Shown: positions 1-8,754, counted from the first letter of the stretch. The stretch is DNA of 50,756 nucleotides from BOKV01 sp041739225 (GCA_041739225.1 JBGSOG010000100.1:1-50756), one strand, 5' to 3'. Notes: generated by a model from the sequence alone, not told the origin. Numbers and translations are program-made.

Positions 1-1119
1 GCCTCGCTTGCCTGGACCTACAACACGGACTTCGCACCGGTGTCCTTCACCTACGCGGGAGAGACGCAGACCTACGGCTATGACGCCGATGGCCTCGTGG
101 TATCCGCCGCCCCATTCGAGATCGCGCGCCGGGCCGATAACGCGCTTCCCACGGCCGTGACCGCTCCGGGCTTCGCGCTTGCGCGCTCCTACAACGAGTA
201 CGGCGAGATCGACACGGCCGACTACGGCGCGTACGCCTACACGCTCACGCGCGATGTCTCCGGCCGCATCACACGAAAGGCCGAGGAGACATCCGGCACT
301 GCGCGCACGTGGGACTATCGCTACGACACACTCGGGCGCCTTGCTACCGTCACGCTCGACGGGCAGCTTGCCGAGAGCTACGCGTATGACGCGAACGGCA
401 ACCGTACCGCTCACCGCGCGCCGCTTGCCGGGATCGACACCACGCTCAGCGCCTCCTTCGACACCGAGGACCGCGCCACATCCGTGGGGGATGCGACCTA
501 CACCTACACCCCTGACGGCTATCTGGCACTCAAGCACTCTGAAGAAGGCACCACGACTTTCGCCTACTCGGCATTCGGTGAGCTTGAGTCCGTCACGCTT
601 GCCGACGGCCGCGAGGTCTCCTACACCTACGACGCAGCCGGACGCCGCACATCAAAGGCGGTGGACGGCACGCTCACCCAGCGCTATGTGTGGGCCGACA
701 CCACCCGTCTGCTCGCGGTCTATGACGGCGCCGGCGCGCTTGAGATGCGCCTGCTCTACGCTGACGCCCGCGTGCCGTATGCGGCAGACACGCCTGCGGG
801 CCGCATCTTCTTCGCGTATGACCAGGTGGGGAGCTTGAGGGTGGTCACGGACGCGACCGGCGCGGTGCTCAAGACGCTTGCGCACGACAGCTTCGGCAAC
901 GTGATCGAAGACTCGAACCCCGCGCTCGATGTGCCGCTCGGCTTCGCAGGCGGGCTTGCCGATAGCGATACCGGGCTCACGCTCTTCGGCGCGCGCGACT
1001 ACGACCCGGCCCTGGGGCGCTGGATCGCGAAAGATCCCATCGACTTTGCGGCGGGTGATGTTGGCTTGTACGGCTACTGTTTGGGCAATCCTCTGAACCT
1101 GGTGGATCCAAGCGGATTG
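1..1119 (+). repeat. Rhs core direct repeat, copy 1
   Basis: This stretch aligns without a net gap to 2444-3562 (constant offset 2443) and is highly similar base for base. It encodes the shared Rhs core up to the NLVDPSGL boundary. Similarity stops where the variable tips begin. Homologous recombination between the copies would exchange tips. Confidence 0.9.
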
Positions 1120-1548
1120 GTGACCATCGGGACCCAGATTGCTGGTGATGCTGGTCTAGGAACCTTTCTGCGCCTAAAGGGGGGAGTTGGCCTAGTGTCA
1201 ACGGGAGACGGGTCGACTTCGGCAGCGTTCGTGTCGACAGCCGCAATCAACGAGTTCAAGAACTGGCCAGCGGAGCCGTACCCTGATGATCCGGGTCGCT
1301 GGGGCGGCGTGTTCCCGGCTAATGCGGGCGCATCGTGGTGTTTGGAGTTCACCACTGCAGAGTGTATCGAGGAGCTTGCAGGTCGCTCCGAGGTAGCTGG
1401 CGGGTCATTCGGATGGCTTGGAGCGGAGGTTGTCAAGGGTACGGGATACGTGGGGGTGAATCTCTGCTTCGCTGCCTCCTTACCCTGGTTGCCGTTTGAA
1501 GTCCACGCAGGTACCGAGGACACCTATCTCACGACATCGAAACCCTGA
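1..1548 (+). CDS. RHS-repeat protein, 3' part, with variable C-terminal tip (5' end outside window)
   Basis: The frame is open from base 1, so this is the C-terminal part of a larger Rhs/YD-repeat protein. Tyr-Asp repeats (YDANGNRTA, YTYDAAGRRTS type) run through the first ~340 residues and form the usual beta-shell. They end in the Rhs core hallmark around residues 330-373 (GARDYDPALGRW, then NLVDPSGL). After this boundary comes a variable tip of about 140 residues that I do not recognise as a toxin family. Rhs proteins are usually surface or secreted polymorphic toxins whose tip is the effector. The tip shares blocks with that of the next Rhs gene (AECIEELAGRSEVAGGS against AETICELEGASVLAGGS). 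A small two-helix membrane protein follows 39 bases later and is the natural immunity candidate. The toxin role is inferred. Confidence 0.9.
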   Translation, partial: ASLAWTYNTDFAPVSFTYAGETQTYGYDADGLVVSAAPFEIARRADNALPTAVTAPGFALARSYNEYGEIDTADYGAYAYTLTRDVSGRITRKAEETSGTARTWDYRYDTLGRLATVTLDGQLAESYAYDANGNRTAHRAPLAGIDTTLSASFDTEDRATSVGDATYTYTPDGYLALKHSEEGTTTFAYSAFGELESVTLADGREVSYTYDAAGRRTSKAVDGTLTQRYVWADTTRLLAVYDGAGALEMRLLYADARVPYAADTPAGRIFFAYDQVGSLRVVTDATGAVLKTLAHDSFGNVIEDSNPALDVPLGFAGGLADSDTGLTLFGARDYDPALGRWIAKDPIDFAAGDVGLYGYCLGNPLNLVDPSGLVTIGTQIAGDAGLGTFLRLKGGVGLVSTGDGSTSAAFVSTAAINEFKNWPAEPYPDDPGRWGGVFPANAGASWCLEFTTAECIEELAGRSEVAGGSFGWLGAEVVKGTGYVGVNLCFAASLPWLPFEVHAGTEDTYLTTSKP

Positions 1549-1587
1549 TGATTCATACCTGTAATTCTGAGTGGGGAGGTTGCGGCC

Positions 1588-1830
1588 ATGGAGTGGCTGT
1601 TTCGAATACTGATAGTCACGATTGGTGCGATCGTCGCAGGACTTGGGATCTGGGCGCTTGTCCGCAGAGATGCCGCCGCGATTCTACTGAGAGCCCAGTA
1701 TCGGCCTGGGACTCGGATTGATGGGCTCGGTCCCACGGCTAGTTGGCGGGTCATCGCGCTTCTTGGGGCGGTTCTCCTCACTTGTGTCGGTCTTGCTGTA
1801 GTGGTCATGGGGTTGTTGGTTCTTCGATGA
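1588..1830 (+). CDS. Small two-helix membrane protein, candidate Rhs immunity protein
   Basis: An 80-residue protein starting at ATG behind a good ribosome site (GGGGAGG, 1572-1578). Residues ~4-26 (LFRILIVTIGAIVAGLGIWAL) and ~54-79 are hydrophobic helices, joined by a basic ~25-residue loop. It lies between the tip of the first Rhs gene and the start of the second Rhs copy, the position where polymorphic toxin systems carry the cognate immunity gene. A protein of the same size and topology follows the second Rhs copy. I recognise no family. The immunity role is inferred from position and repeated arrangement. A membrane immunity protein would suit a tip that acts at membranes. Confidence 0.6.
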   Translation: MEWLFRILIVTIGAIVAGLGIWALVRRDAAAILLRAQYRPGTRIDGLGPTASWRVIALLGAVLLTCVGLAVVVMGLLVLR

Positions 1831-1867
1831 GCGCAGTTCGCTGCGAACGAGCGCATCTCGACCATCA

Positions 1868-3826
1868 GTGATGGCATCCGGCCTTGCGCCCGTGACCTAC
1901 GACTATGACGCCCGGGGTCGGGTCACCGCAGTCGCGGCAGGGGAGCGCACCACGTCCTACAGCTACGACACCTCAGGCAACGTCGAGGCGATCACCGCGC
2001 CGGACGGCAAGACCACCAGCTTTGAATACGACGCCCTGGGCCGCACCACCACGCAGATCCGCCCGGACAACACCACCGTGCGCTTCGACTATGACGCCGC
2101 GGGCAACATGACCACACTCGTCACCCCGCGCGACGCAGCGCACGTTTTCGATGCGGACTCCAAGGGCGCCCGCACCTCATACGACACGCCGGAATCCGGC
2201 GCGTATGCGTATGCCTACGACGCGGCAGGCCGCCTCGACGAGGTCACCATGCCCTCGGGCACCGAGATCGACTACGGCTTCACGCACGAGTTCCTGACCT
2301 CGGTGAGCTCCGGCGCCGACACCATCGCCATCACCCGCGCGATCTGCGGGCGCGTGGAGGCCACCCAGCGAGGATCCGAGCACTCCACCTTCACCTACGA
2401 CGGCTCGCTGCCCGTCTCCGAGACGCGCACAGGCGCCGCCCCGGCCTCGCTTGCCTGGACCTACAACACCGATTTCGCACCGGTGTCCTTCACCTACGCG
2501 GGAGAGACGCAGACATACGCCTATGACGCCGACGGTCTCGTGACTTCCGCCACCCCCTTCGAGATCGCGCGCCGGGCCGATAACGCGCTACCCGAGGCCG
2601 TGACGGCACCCGGCTTCACGCTCTCGCGCTCCTACAACGAGTTCGGCGAGATCGATGCTGCCGACTACGGCGCGTATGCCTACACGCTCACGCGCGATGT
2701 CTCCGGCCGCATCACACGAAAGGCCGAGGAGACTTCCGGCACCGCGCGCACGTGGGACTACGCCTACGACACGCTCGGCCGCCTTGCTACCGTCACGCTG
2801 GACGGGCAGCTCGCCGAGAGCTATGCGTATGACGCCAACGGCAACCGAACCGCTCAGCGCGCGCCGCTTGCCGGGATAGACACCACGCGTAGCGCCTCCT
2901 TCGATACCGAAGACCGCGCCACATCTGTCGGGGATGCCACCTACACCTACACTCCTGACGGCTATCTGGCGCTCAAGCACTCTGAAGAAGGCACCACGGC
3001 TTTCTCCTACTCGGCATTCGGAGAGCTCGAGAGCGTCACGCTTGCCGACGGAGCTGAGGTCTCCTACACCTACGACGCCGCCGGACGCCGCACGTCAAAG
3101 GCGGTGGACGGCGCCATCACCCAGCGCTATGTGTGGGCAGATACCACCCGTCTGCTCGCGGTCTATGACGGCGCCGGCGCGCTTGAGATGCGCCTGCTCT
3201 ACGCAGACGCCCGTGTGCCGTATGCGGCAGACACGCCGCAAGGCCGCATCTTCTTCGCGTATGACCAGGTGGGGAGCCTGAGGGTGGTGACCGACGAGGC
3301 GGGTGCGGTGCTCAAGCGCCTCACCCACGACAGCTTCGGCAACGTGATGGAGGACTCCAACCCCGCGCTTCAAGTCCCGCTCGGCTTCGCGGGAGGACTT
3401 GCCGATAGCGACACCGGCCTCACGCTGTTCGGCGCGCGCGACTACGACCCCACACTCGGCCGCTGGATCGCGAAGGACCCCATCGGCTTTGCGGGTGGGG
3501 ATGCGAACCTCTACGGCTACTGCCTGGGCGACCCGGTGAACCTGGTGGATCCGAGCGGGTTGGATACTTACGGTGTGTCAACTGGGCTCCCAGCGTTCAC
3601 CGCATCGGCGTTCGGAATTGGAGTGAGCTACACACCGCTGCAGTTTGTGTGGGACGATCATGGCAACATCGGTATGGCGACGAGTGGTGGCTGGGCTGGG
3701 GCCTACCCGTGGTCATTCTCTGCAGGCAGGCAGTTCTCTCGAACGAACGCCGAGACCATTTGCGAACTTGAAGGAGCCTCCGTCTTGGCGGGCGGATCGG
3801 TGTCTCGACCGCTTCCGGGTCCCTAG
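1868..3826 (+). CDS. RHS-repeat protein, 5'-truncated second copy, ending at an in-frame stop in its tip
   Basis: This frame carries ~560 residues of YD repeats ending in GARDYDPTLGRW and NLVDPSGL, then ~90 residues of tip before TAG at 3824-3826. The N-terminus opens directly in YD repeats at GTG 1868 or ATG 1871, with no signal peptide, PAAR or other leader. It is therefore a displaced core-plus-tip cassette rather than a full Rhs gene, as expected for orphan Rhs ends that accumulate behind an active copy. Residues ~190-565 match the preceding gene almost exactly. The tip resembles the first tip (AETICELEGASVLAGGS) but is cut short; the same frame reopens after the TAG with the rest of the homology. 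Whether it is expressed is unknown. Confidence 0.8.
   Translation: MMASGLAPVTYDYDARGRVTAVAAGERTTSYSYDTSGNVEAITAPDGKTTSFEYDALGRTTTQIRPDNTTVRFDYDAAGNMTTLVTPRDAAHVFDADSKGARTSYDTPESGAYAYAYDAAGRLDEVTMPSGTEIDYGFTHEFLTSVSSGADTIAITRAICGRVEATQRGSEHSTFTYDGSLPVSETRTGAAPASLAWTYNTDFAPVSFTYAGETQTYAYDADGLVTSATPFEIARRADNALPEAVTAPGFTLSRSYNEFGEIDAADYGAYAYTLTRDVSGRITRKAEETSGTARTWDYAYDTLGRLATVTLDGQLAESYAYDANGNRTAQRAPLAGIDTTRSASFDTEDRATSVGDATYTYTPDGYLALKHSEEGTTAFSYSAFGELESVTLADGAEVSYTYDAAGRRTSKAVDGAITQRYVWADTTRLLAVYDGAGALEMRLLYADARVPYAADTPQGRIFFAYDQVGSLRVVTDEAGAVLKRLTHDSFGNVMEDSNPALQVPLGFAGGLADSDTGLTLFGARDYDPTLGRWIAKDPIGFAGGDANLYGYCLGDPVNLVDPSGLDTYGVSTGLPAFTASAFGIGVSYTPLQFVWDDHGNIGMATSGGWAGAYPWSFSAGRQFSRTNAETICELEGASVLAGGSVSRPLPGP
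2444..3562 (+). repeat. Rhs core direct repeat, copy 2
   Basis: Partner of 1-1119, colinear with no net insertion or deletion. The 570 bases before it (1871-2443) are further core sequence whose counterpart in copy 1 lies left of the window. Confidence 0.9.
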
Positions 3827-4057
3827 CCGATACCGGTCTCCGCAGGAATCGAGGGCGTCTACGGGCTTAGCGGGTATTGGGGCGCCAACCTGAGCCTAGG
3901 TGTCGGATTGCCGACTCCGATTTCGAGCGAGGGACATGTGGGGATAGAAGGTACTCACGTCTTCGGTGTCATGAACGTGCCCGCCACAATGCGGATGTTG
4001 TCTGACAGCATGGCCGGTGTTGCGCACGAAATGGTTCGGCGCGCATATGGGGGCTAG
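3827..4057 (+). pseudogene. In-frame remainder of the second Rhs tip, after the TAG
   Basis: Reading on in the frame of the previous gene past the TAG at 3824-3826 gives 76 codons with no stop until TAG at 4055-4057. The product (GVYGLSGYWGANLSLGVGLP) matches the end of the first Rhs tip (GTGYVGVNLCFAASLP). The original tip therefore most likely extended to 4057, and a nonsense change, or a base-call error, truncates it. A pair of compensating frameshifts is less likely, because both flanks are in the same frame. Confidence 0.65.
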
Positions 4058-4117
4058 CGCTGAGTCGCAGATGGCTCTCAGTTGCACATCCTCTAGGTGA
4101 CTTCACGGGGAGATGAC

Positions 4118-4363
4118 ATGTCGGACAGCAAGGTAGATATCCTGAACACGTTGTTGATTGCGGGCAGTGGGGCCGGAGGCGTGATTGCGGGTACCGTCGT
4201 CTTGTGGTTCAGAAGAACGATCGCGGCCGTGGCAGACCCCTGGTGGCGGCTTTGGGGTCTCGAGCCACGCCGTGACGTAGTGGAGGGTACTCTGCTGGCG
4301 GTCAGCATCGCCGGCATTCTTGGCGGCGGAGTGACTCTGGTGATTGCGGTGCTTGCTGGATAG
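4118..4363 (+). CDS. Small two-helix membrane protein, second candidate immunity protein
   Basis: An 81-residue protein from ATG 4118, preceded by GGGGAGATGA. A start 21 bases upstream is possible, but this one has the better ribosome site. Residues ~9-30 (LLIAGSGAGGVIAGTVVLWF) and ~58-80 are hydrophobic and flank a loop containing WWRLWGLEPRRD. Size, topology and position behind an Rhs tip mirror the 80-residue protein at 1588, although the sequences are not clearly alike. I infer that it is the immunity partner of the second, now interrupted, tip. No family recognised. Confidence 0.55.
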   Translation: MSDSKVDILNTLLIAGSGAGGVIAGTVVLWFRRTIAAVADPWWRLWGLEPRRDVVEGTLLAVSIAGILGGGVTLVIAVLAG

Positions 4364-4711
4364 CATCGATACTGGGCAGGGCAACCTCTGACGTGGCGCG
4401 GTTGTTGGTTGGAGCTGACGTCGCTTGTCGGAAAGTGCGGGGGTCCAGCGCTGAGGACGGGAGGACCCCTTCTACTGCCAAACGCGGCCAACTGTGGGCG
4501 AATCTGACTTGGCTCGGTGATGGCGCGTGTACACAATATGCTTTGAGTGGTCACATTGTGTACAGACACGGTAACTGGTCTGTCCCACCCTGTGCCACCC
4601 CTGCCGTACGCGCGCCCGTGAGTGCCGCCGACCAGATTACGCACTCTTTCAGGGGTTTCCCTGTGGTATCATTCGTCCAATTCATCGCCGAACGACGCGA
4701 AAAGGGGATAC
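4364..4711 (+). other. Intergenic regulatory region before the ior operon
   Basis: I see no convincing gene in these 348 bases. The open frames crossing it have no ribosome site and run into iorA in the wrong frame. It contains the dyad at 4528-4564. Near its right end TATCAT (4668-4673) could be a -10 hexamer about 40 bases before the iorA start. Confidence 0.5.
4528..4564. promoter_or_regulatory. Perfect 10-bp inverted repeat with 17-nt spacer (operator-like)
   Basis: TGTACACAAT (4528-4537) and ATTGTGTACA (4555-4564) are exact reverse complements separated by 17 bases. The inner symmetry GTAC/GTAC and the two-turn half-site spacing suit a dimeric repressor or activator. It lies ~148 bases upstream of iorA. 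The regulator is unknown and no regulator gene is adjacent. Confidence 0.5.
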
Positions 4712-6463
4712 GTGTCACCTACGCTGGTCTCCGGCAACGAAGCCATAGCCCGAGGTGCGTGGGAAGCCGGCGCCGTGCTTGGCGTGGGATACCCTGGTAC
4801 GCCTTCGACCGAGACCCTCGAGAGCTTCGCGAAGCTCCCTGACGTGCGTGCCGAATGGGCGCCCAACGAGAAGGTCGCGCTCGAGGTCGCAGCGGGTGCG
4901 AGCATGGCCGGAGCGCGTGTGCTCGTGACCATGAAGCACGTGGGCGTGAATGTCGCCGCCGACCCGCTCTTCACGCTCGCGTACACCGGCGTGCGCGGCG
5001 GGCTCGTGATTCTCGCAGCGGACGATCCGGGCATGCACTCCTCGCAAAACGAGCAGGACTCGCGTAATTGGGGCCCGTTCGCCCGCATTCCGGTGCTGGA
5101 GCCTTCCGACTCCACCGAGGCGCTGGAGTACACCCGTCTCGCGTTCGACCTGTCGGAGTGTTTTGACGTTCCGGTGATCGTCCGCTCGACCACGCGCTTG
5201 TCCCATTCAAAGGGGCTCGTCGAGTTCGGCGAGCACACCCCGCACACTCGGATTCCCTACGAGGACGACGTCGCCAAGTGGGTCATGATGCCGCACAACG
5301 CCCGCGTGCGGCGCACCGACCTCGACCGCAGGGTCCAGGCTCTGACTGAATATGCCGAAACCGACGCTCCCAACCGTGTCGAGATGCAGTCGACAGAGCT
5401 GGGCATCATTACATCCGGCGTCGTCTACCAGTACGTGCGTGAGGCGCTGCCCGAGGCATCGGTACTCAAGATCGGGATGTCGTTCCCGCTGCCCGCGAAG
5501 CTCATCCGCACGTTTTCCAACGATGTCGATCGCGTCGCCGTAGTCGAGGAGGCCGATGCCTACCTCGAGACCCACATCCGCGCGATGGGCATACCGCTCG
5601 AGCAGGCGCCCGTTCCTCGTGCCGGTGAACTCTCGCCGGGGCTCATCGCGAAGGCTTTCGGCGCAGAGGCGCCCGAGATGCGCGAAGCCGTCGAGGGTCT
5701 GCCCGGACGGCCGCCGCTCATGTGCCCGGGCTGTCCGCACCGCGGGCTCTACTACGCGCTGCGCTCCACCAACGCCGTGGTCACGGGTGACATCGGTTGC
5801 TACACGCTCGGAGCGCTCCCGCCGCTCTCGCAGATGGACTCGTGTGTGTGCATGGGTGCGAGCATAGGCATGATGCACGGCATGAACCTCGCGGGTGGCG
5901 TCGAGAACCGGCCGGTCGTCTCGGTGATAGGCGACTCGACCTTCGCACACAGCGGTATCACCGGGCTGGCGAACCTCGCATACAACGCCGGTACGGGCGT
6001 CGTGATCATCCTGGACAACCGCATCACCGCGATGACGGGGCATCAGGGCAATCCGCTCATGGGCCGCACGCTCATGGGCCAGCAGAGCACCGAGGTCGAC
6101 CTCGAGAAGCTGTGTGAGGCTCTGGGCATCACCAACGTTCGCACGGTCGACCCCCACGACATCGAGGCCACGCGTACGGTCCTGCGCGAGGAAGTCAAGC
6201 GCGAGGGCCTGTCGGTCGTGATCAGCAAGGCGCCCTGCGCGCTGCTGATTCGCGAGAAGGAGCAGCCCTACGCCGTCAATGCGGACACGTGCAACGCATG
6301 CGGAGCGTGCATCAAGCTCGGTTGCCCCGCGATCTCTATCGCCGAGGGCGGTCGTGCCCAGATCGACATCACCCTGTGCGTTGGCTGCGCCCAGTGCGTG
6401 AACGTGTGCCGTTTCGACGCCATCGAGTCGGCCGGGCCTGCCTGTGACATCGGGGGTGTCTGA
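4712..6463 (+). CDS. iorA: Indolepyruvate:ferredoxin oxidoreductase, alpha subunit
   Basis: Catalyses thiamine-diphosphate-dependent oxidative decarboxylation of indolepyruvate and other aryl 2-oxo acids to the acyl-CoA, reducing ferredoxin. I chose GTG 4712 (583 residues) because AAAGGGG lies just upstream and the N-terminus (SPTLVSGNEAIARGAWEAG) then matches the family. The pyrimidine-binding part begins with YPGTPSTE. The ThDP part has MCPGCPHRG, GDIGCYTLG and GDSTFAHSG with a later N. The C-terminus carries two 4Fe-4S motifs, CNACGACIKLGCP and CVGCAQCVNVC. The stop overlaps the iorB start (TGATG). With iorB it forms the complete enzyme, typical of anaerobes that ferment amino acids. Confidence 0.95.
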   Translation: MSPTLVSGNEAIARGAWEAGAVLGVGYPGTPSTETLESFAKLPDVRAEWAPNEKVALEVAAGASMAGARVLVTMKHVGVNVAADPLFTLAYTGVRGGLVILAADDPGMHSSQNEQDSRNWGPFARIPVLEPSDSTEALEYTRLAFDLSECFDVPVIVRSTTRLSHSKGLVEFGEHTPHTRIPYEDDVAKWVMMPHNARVRRTDLDRRVQALTEYAETDAPNRVEMQSTELGIITSGVVYQYVREALPEASVLKIGMSFPLPAKLIRTFSNDVDRVAVVEEADAYLETHIRAMGIPLEQAPVPRAGELSPGLIAKAFGAEAPEMREAVEGLPGRPPLMCPGCPHRGLYYALRSTNAVVTGDIGCYTLGALPPLSQMDSCVCMGASIGMMHGMNLAGGVENRPVVSVIGDSTFAHSGITGLANLAYNAGTGVVIILDNRITAMTGHQGNPLMGRTLMGQQSTEVDLEKLCEALGITNVRTVDPHDIEATRTVLREEVKREGLSVVISKAPCALLIREKEQPYAVNADTCNACGACIKLGCPAISIAEGGRAQIDITLCVGCAQCVNVCRFDAIESAGPACDIGGV

Positions 6464-7053
6464 TGGCGGTCACGACGGTCATGCTCGCGGGAGTCGGCGG
6501 TCAGGGCACCATCCTTGCGGCAGACGTGCTCGCCAAGGTCGCCGCGGCTACCGGACTGGACGTGAAGCTCTCGGAAGTCCACGGCATGGCACAGCGCGGT
6601 GGGTCCGTGGACACGATCGTGCGCTTCGGCGACAAGGTCCACTCGCCGATCACCGACCCCGGCTGTGCGGATCACCTGGTAGCCTTCGAGCTCATCGAGG
6701 CCGCGCGGCGGCTCCACTGGGTCAAGCCGGGCGGTCGCCTGCTCGTCAACACGCGGACGATCGACCCGATGCCCGTCCTGATCGGCGCTGCGCCGTCACC
6801 CGACGGCCTCGAGGCGCGGTTGGCCACCGAGGGCGCGATCTTCCTCGATGCCGAGGAGCTCGCCTGCGAGGCGGGGAGCCCCAAGTCCGCGAACGTGGTT
6901 CTCCTCGGCGCGTTGTCGACAGGGCTGGAGTTCGCCGAGGAGCTGTGGCAAGAGACCCTCGGGGCCCGGGTCCCGCCTAAGACGGTGGACGTGAACCTGC
7001 GCGCTTTCGAGCTGGGTCGACGCGCATGTATCGAGGGGGAGTGTATGCGATGA
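6463..7053 (+). CDS. iorB: Indolepyruvate:ferredoxin oxidoreductase, beta subunit
   Basis: 196 residues, normal for this subunit. It is the gamma-type 2-oxoacid oxidoreductase domain, recognised by the start GVGGQGTILAADVLA and by the EVHGMAQRGGSV block. It pairs with IorA to build the active complex and contributes to CoA and substrate handling. Translation is coupled: its ATG overlaps the iorA stop by one base, and its own end overlaps the next gene by four bases (ATGA). Confidence 0.93.
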   Translation: MAVTTVMLAGVGGQGTILAADVLAKVAAATGLDVKLSEVHGMAQRGGSVDTIVRFGDKVHSPITDPGCADHLVAFELIEAARRLHWVKPGGRLLVNTRTIDPMPVLIGAAPSPDGLEARLATEGAIFLDAEELACEAGSPKSANVVLLGALSTGLEFAEELWQETLGARVPPKTVDVNLRAFELGRRACIEGECMR

Positions 7054-7469
7054 AGGTGCACCAGTTGTCGGTGTTCATCGAGAACAAGTCCGGCAGGGTG
7101 AGCGAGGTGACCGACATCCTGGGCGAGGGCGGCGTGAACATACGCGGGTTCTCGGTATCGGACACGGCCGAGTACGGGATCTTGCGGCTGGTCGTAGACA
7201 GGCCCGAAGAGGGGATGGCCGCGCTCAAGGGCGCTGGCTTCACGGTCAAGGAGTCTGACGTCATCTGCATCAAGCTCGAGGACACGCCGGGAGCGCTCGC
7301 GAAGGTGCTCAAGATCGTGTCAGGAGCGGGCGTTAACATCGAATATGTCTACTCGCTCGTGTCGACCTACATCGTCATCAACGTGACCGATGTCGATCGC
7401 GCGCTCAGACTGCTCGAGGACCAGCCGGTCCGGCTGGTGTCACATGAGGAGATAGCCGGCATCGAGTAA
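7050..7469 (+). CDS. Tandem ACT-domain protein
   Basis: 139 residues made of two ACT domains, about 1-66 (HQLSVFIENKSGRVSEVTDILGEGGVNIRGFSV) and 70-136 (CIKLEDTPGALAKVLKIVSGAGVNIEYVY). The N/I-rich turn after each first helix is the usual amino-acid-binding interface. No catalytic domain is attached. Stand-alone double-ACT proteins often sit beside ior genes in anaerobes and are presumed to sense aromatic or branched amino acids. I start at ATG 7050, which overlaps the iorB stop and follows GAGGGGGA; a start 24 bases earlier is possible but would overlap iorB more. Confidence 0.88.
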   Translation: MKVHQLSVFIENKSGRVSEVTDILGEGGVNIRGFSVSDTAEYGILRLVVDRPEEGMAALKGAGFTVKESDVICIKLEDTPGALAKVLKIVSGAGVNIEYVYSLVSTYIVINVTDVDRALRLLEDQPVRLVSHEEIAGIE

Positions 7470-7520
7470 GCCGGTATCCAATAGCACGAGGGAAACAGGG
7501 AGTAAGGGAGGTAGGGAGTC

Positions 7521-8720
7521 ATGAGAGCAGCGTCGAGAGTACTACTCGCACTGACCCTCATCATCGCACTGGCTATCGTGCCACTGGCGGGCTGTACGGC
7601 CGACAGCGGCGGGACGAGCGACAGCGATGGTGCCGATGAGGAGCTCGAGCCCTACCGCATCGGGGCGGTACTGTCGCTCAGCGGCACGTACGCGGGTTTG
7701 GGTGAGCCGGAGAAGAACACGATCGAGATGGAAGTCGCCGCGATTAACGACGCGGGCGGCGTGAACGGTCATCCGATCGAGGTCTTCATCGAAGATGACG
7801 CGACGGATGCAGAGCAAGCCGTGACGGTCACCACCAGCTTGATCGACAGGGACGGGGTCCTGGCGATCATCGGTGCCACCGGTACGGGCGCGACCATGGG
7901 CATGCGGCAGGAGATCAACCGTGCGGGGATCCCGCAGATCTCGCCGGCCGGCGGCACGGTCATCACTGCCGACTTCGACCCGCTCGTCTTCCAGACGCCG
8001 TGGTCGAACAGCCTGGTGATCCCGTTCCAGTACGACTACATCAAGGCGCAGGGCATCACGAAGATCGGTCTCATAGCGGATAGCGGCGGATTCGGTGCCG
8101 ATGGTGCGGCGGTCGCGGCCGATCTAGCGCCGGACGCGGGTCTCGAGGTCGTGGCCAACGAGTCGTTCAACCCCGGAGACACGGACATGACCGCGCAGCT
8201 CACGAAGATCCAGGCTGCGGGTGCAGAAGCCGTCCTCATGGTGACAGCGGGCAAAGAAGCCTCGATCGTGGCCACGAACATGAAGGACCTGGGGCTCACG
8301 ATCCCGCTGTTCGGGACACATGGCAACGCGCGCGCCGAGTTCGCCGAGGGCGCGGGTGACGCTGCCGAGGGCTTCCGCTTCGCTGCTGGCAAGATCCTGA
8401 TCCCCGAGGCTTATGGCGAGGACACGGAGGCATTCGCGGTCGCCACGGACTTCATCGATCGCTACACCGCCGAGTTCGGCAAGGCCCCCGACACCTTTGC
8501 GGGCCATGCGTTCGACGCATTGCACATCACGGTCAACGCGATGAAGACCCTCGACGAGGGTTTCACCTCTGCTGACCTGCGCGATGCCATTGAAGCCACT
8601 GACGGCTTCGTAGGAATCGGCGGAACCTTCACGTTTTCTGCTGACGACCACAACGGTATGACCGAAGATGATCTTGTGATGTACGAGATCAAGGACGGCG
8701 AATGGGTGCTGGCAGAGTAG
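7521..8720 (+). CDS. LivJ/LivK-type amino-acid ABC transporter substrate-binding lipoprotein
   Basis: 399 residues behind a strong ribosome site (GGGAGGTAGGGAG). The signal peptide ends in lipobox LAGC at ~residue 25, then a Ser/Asp/Gly-rich linker and a type I periplasmic-binding fold (RIGAVLSLSGTYAGLGEPEKN onward, VFIEDDATDAEQAV, IIGATGTGATMGM). It captures branched-chain or similar amino acids at the cell surface for an ABC importer whose membrane and ATPase genes are not in this window. It lies 51 bases after the ACT gene and 34 before a close paralogue. Context with iorAB suggests supply of the amino acids that feed the oxidoreductase (inference). Confidence 0.9.
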   Translation: MRAASRVLLALTLIIALAIVPLAGCTADSGGTSDSDGADEELEPYRIGAVLSLSGTYAGLGEPEKNTIEMEVAAINDAGGVNGHPIEVFIEDDATDAEQAVTVTTSLIDRDGVLAIIGATGTGATMGMRQEINRAGIPQISPAGGTVITADFDPLVFQTPWSNSLVIPFQYDYIKAQGITKIGLIADSGGFGADGAAVAADLAPDAGLEVVANESFNPGDTDMTAQLTKIQAAGAEAVLMVTAGKEASIVATNMKDLGLTIPLFGTHGNARAEFAEGAGDAAEGFRFAAGKILIPEAYGEDTEAFAVATDFIDRYTAEFGKAPDTFAGHAFDALHITVNAMKTLDEGFTSADLRDAIEATDGFVGIGGTFTFSADDHNGMTEDDLVMYEIKDGEWVLAE

Positions 8721-8754
8721 CCTGCACATAAGGGACGACAAGGGGGTCGCTCGA

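Noticed and set aside
1588..1830. Holin or toxin instead of immunity protein
   Set aside because: The size and two helices also fit a holin, but there is no phage context, and the matched arrangement behind both Rhs tips favours immunity.
4393..4842. 149-codon open frame before and over the iorA start
   Set aside because: No ribosome site and no family resemblance, and it runs into iorA in another frame; the region reads as regulatory.
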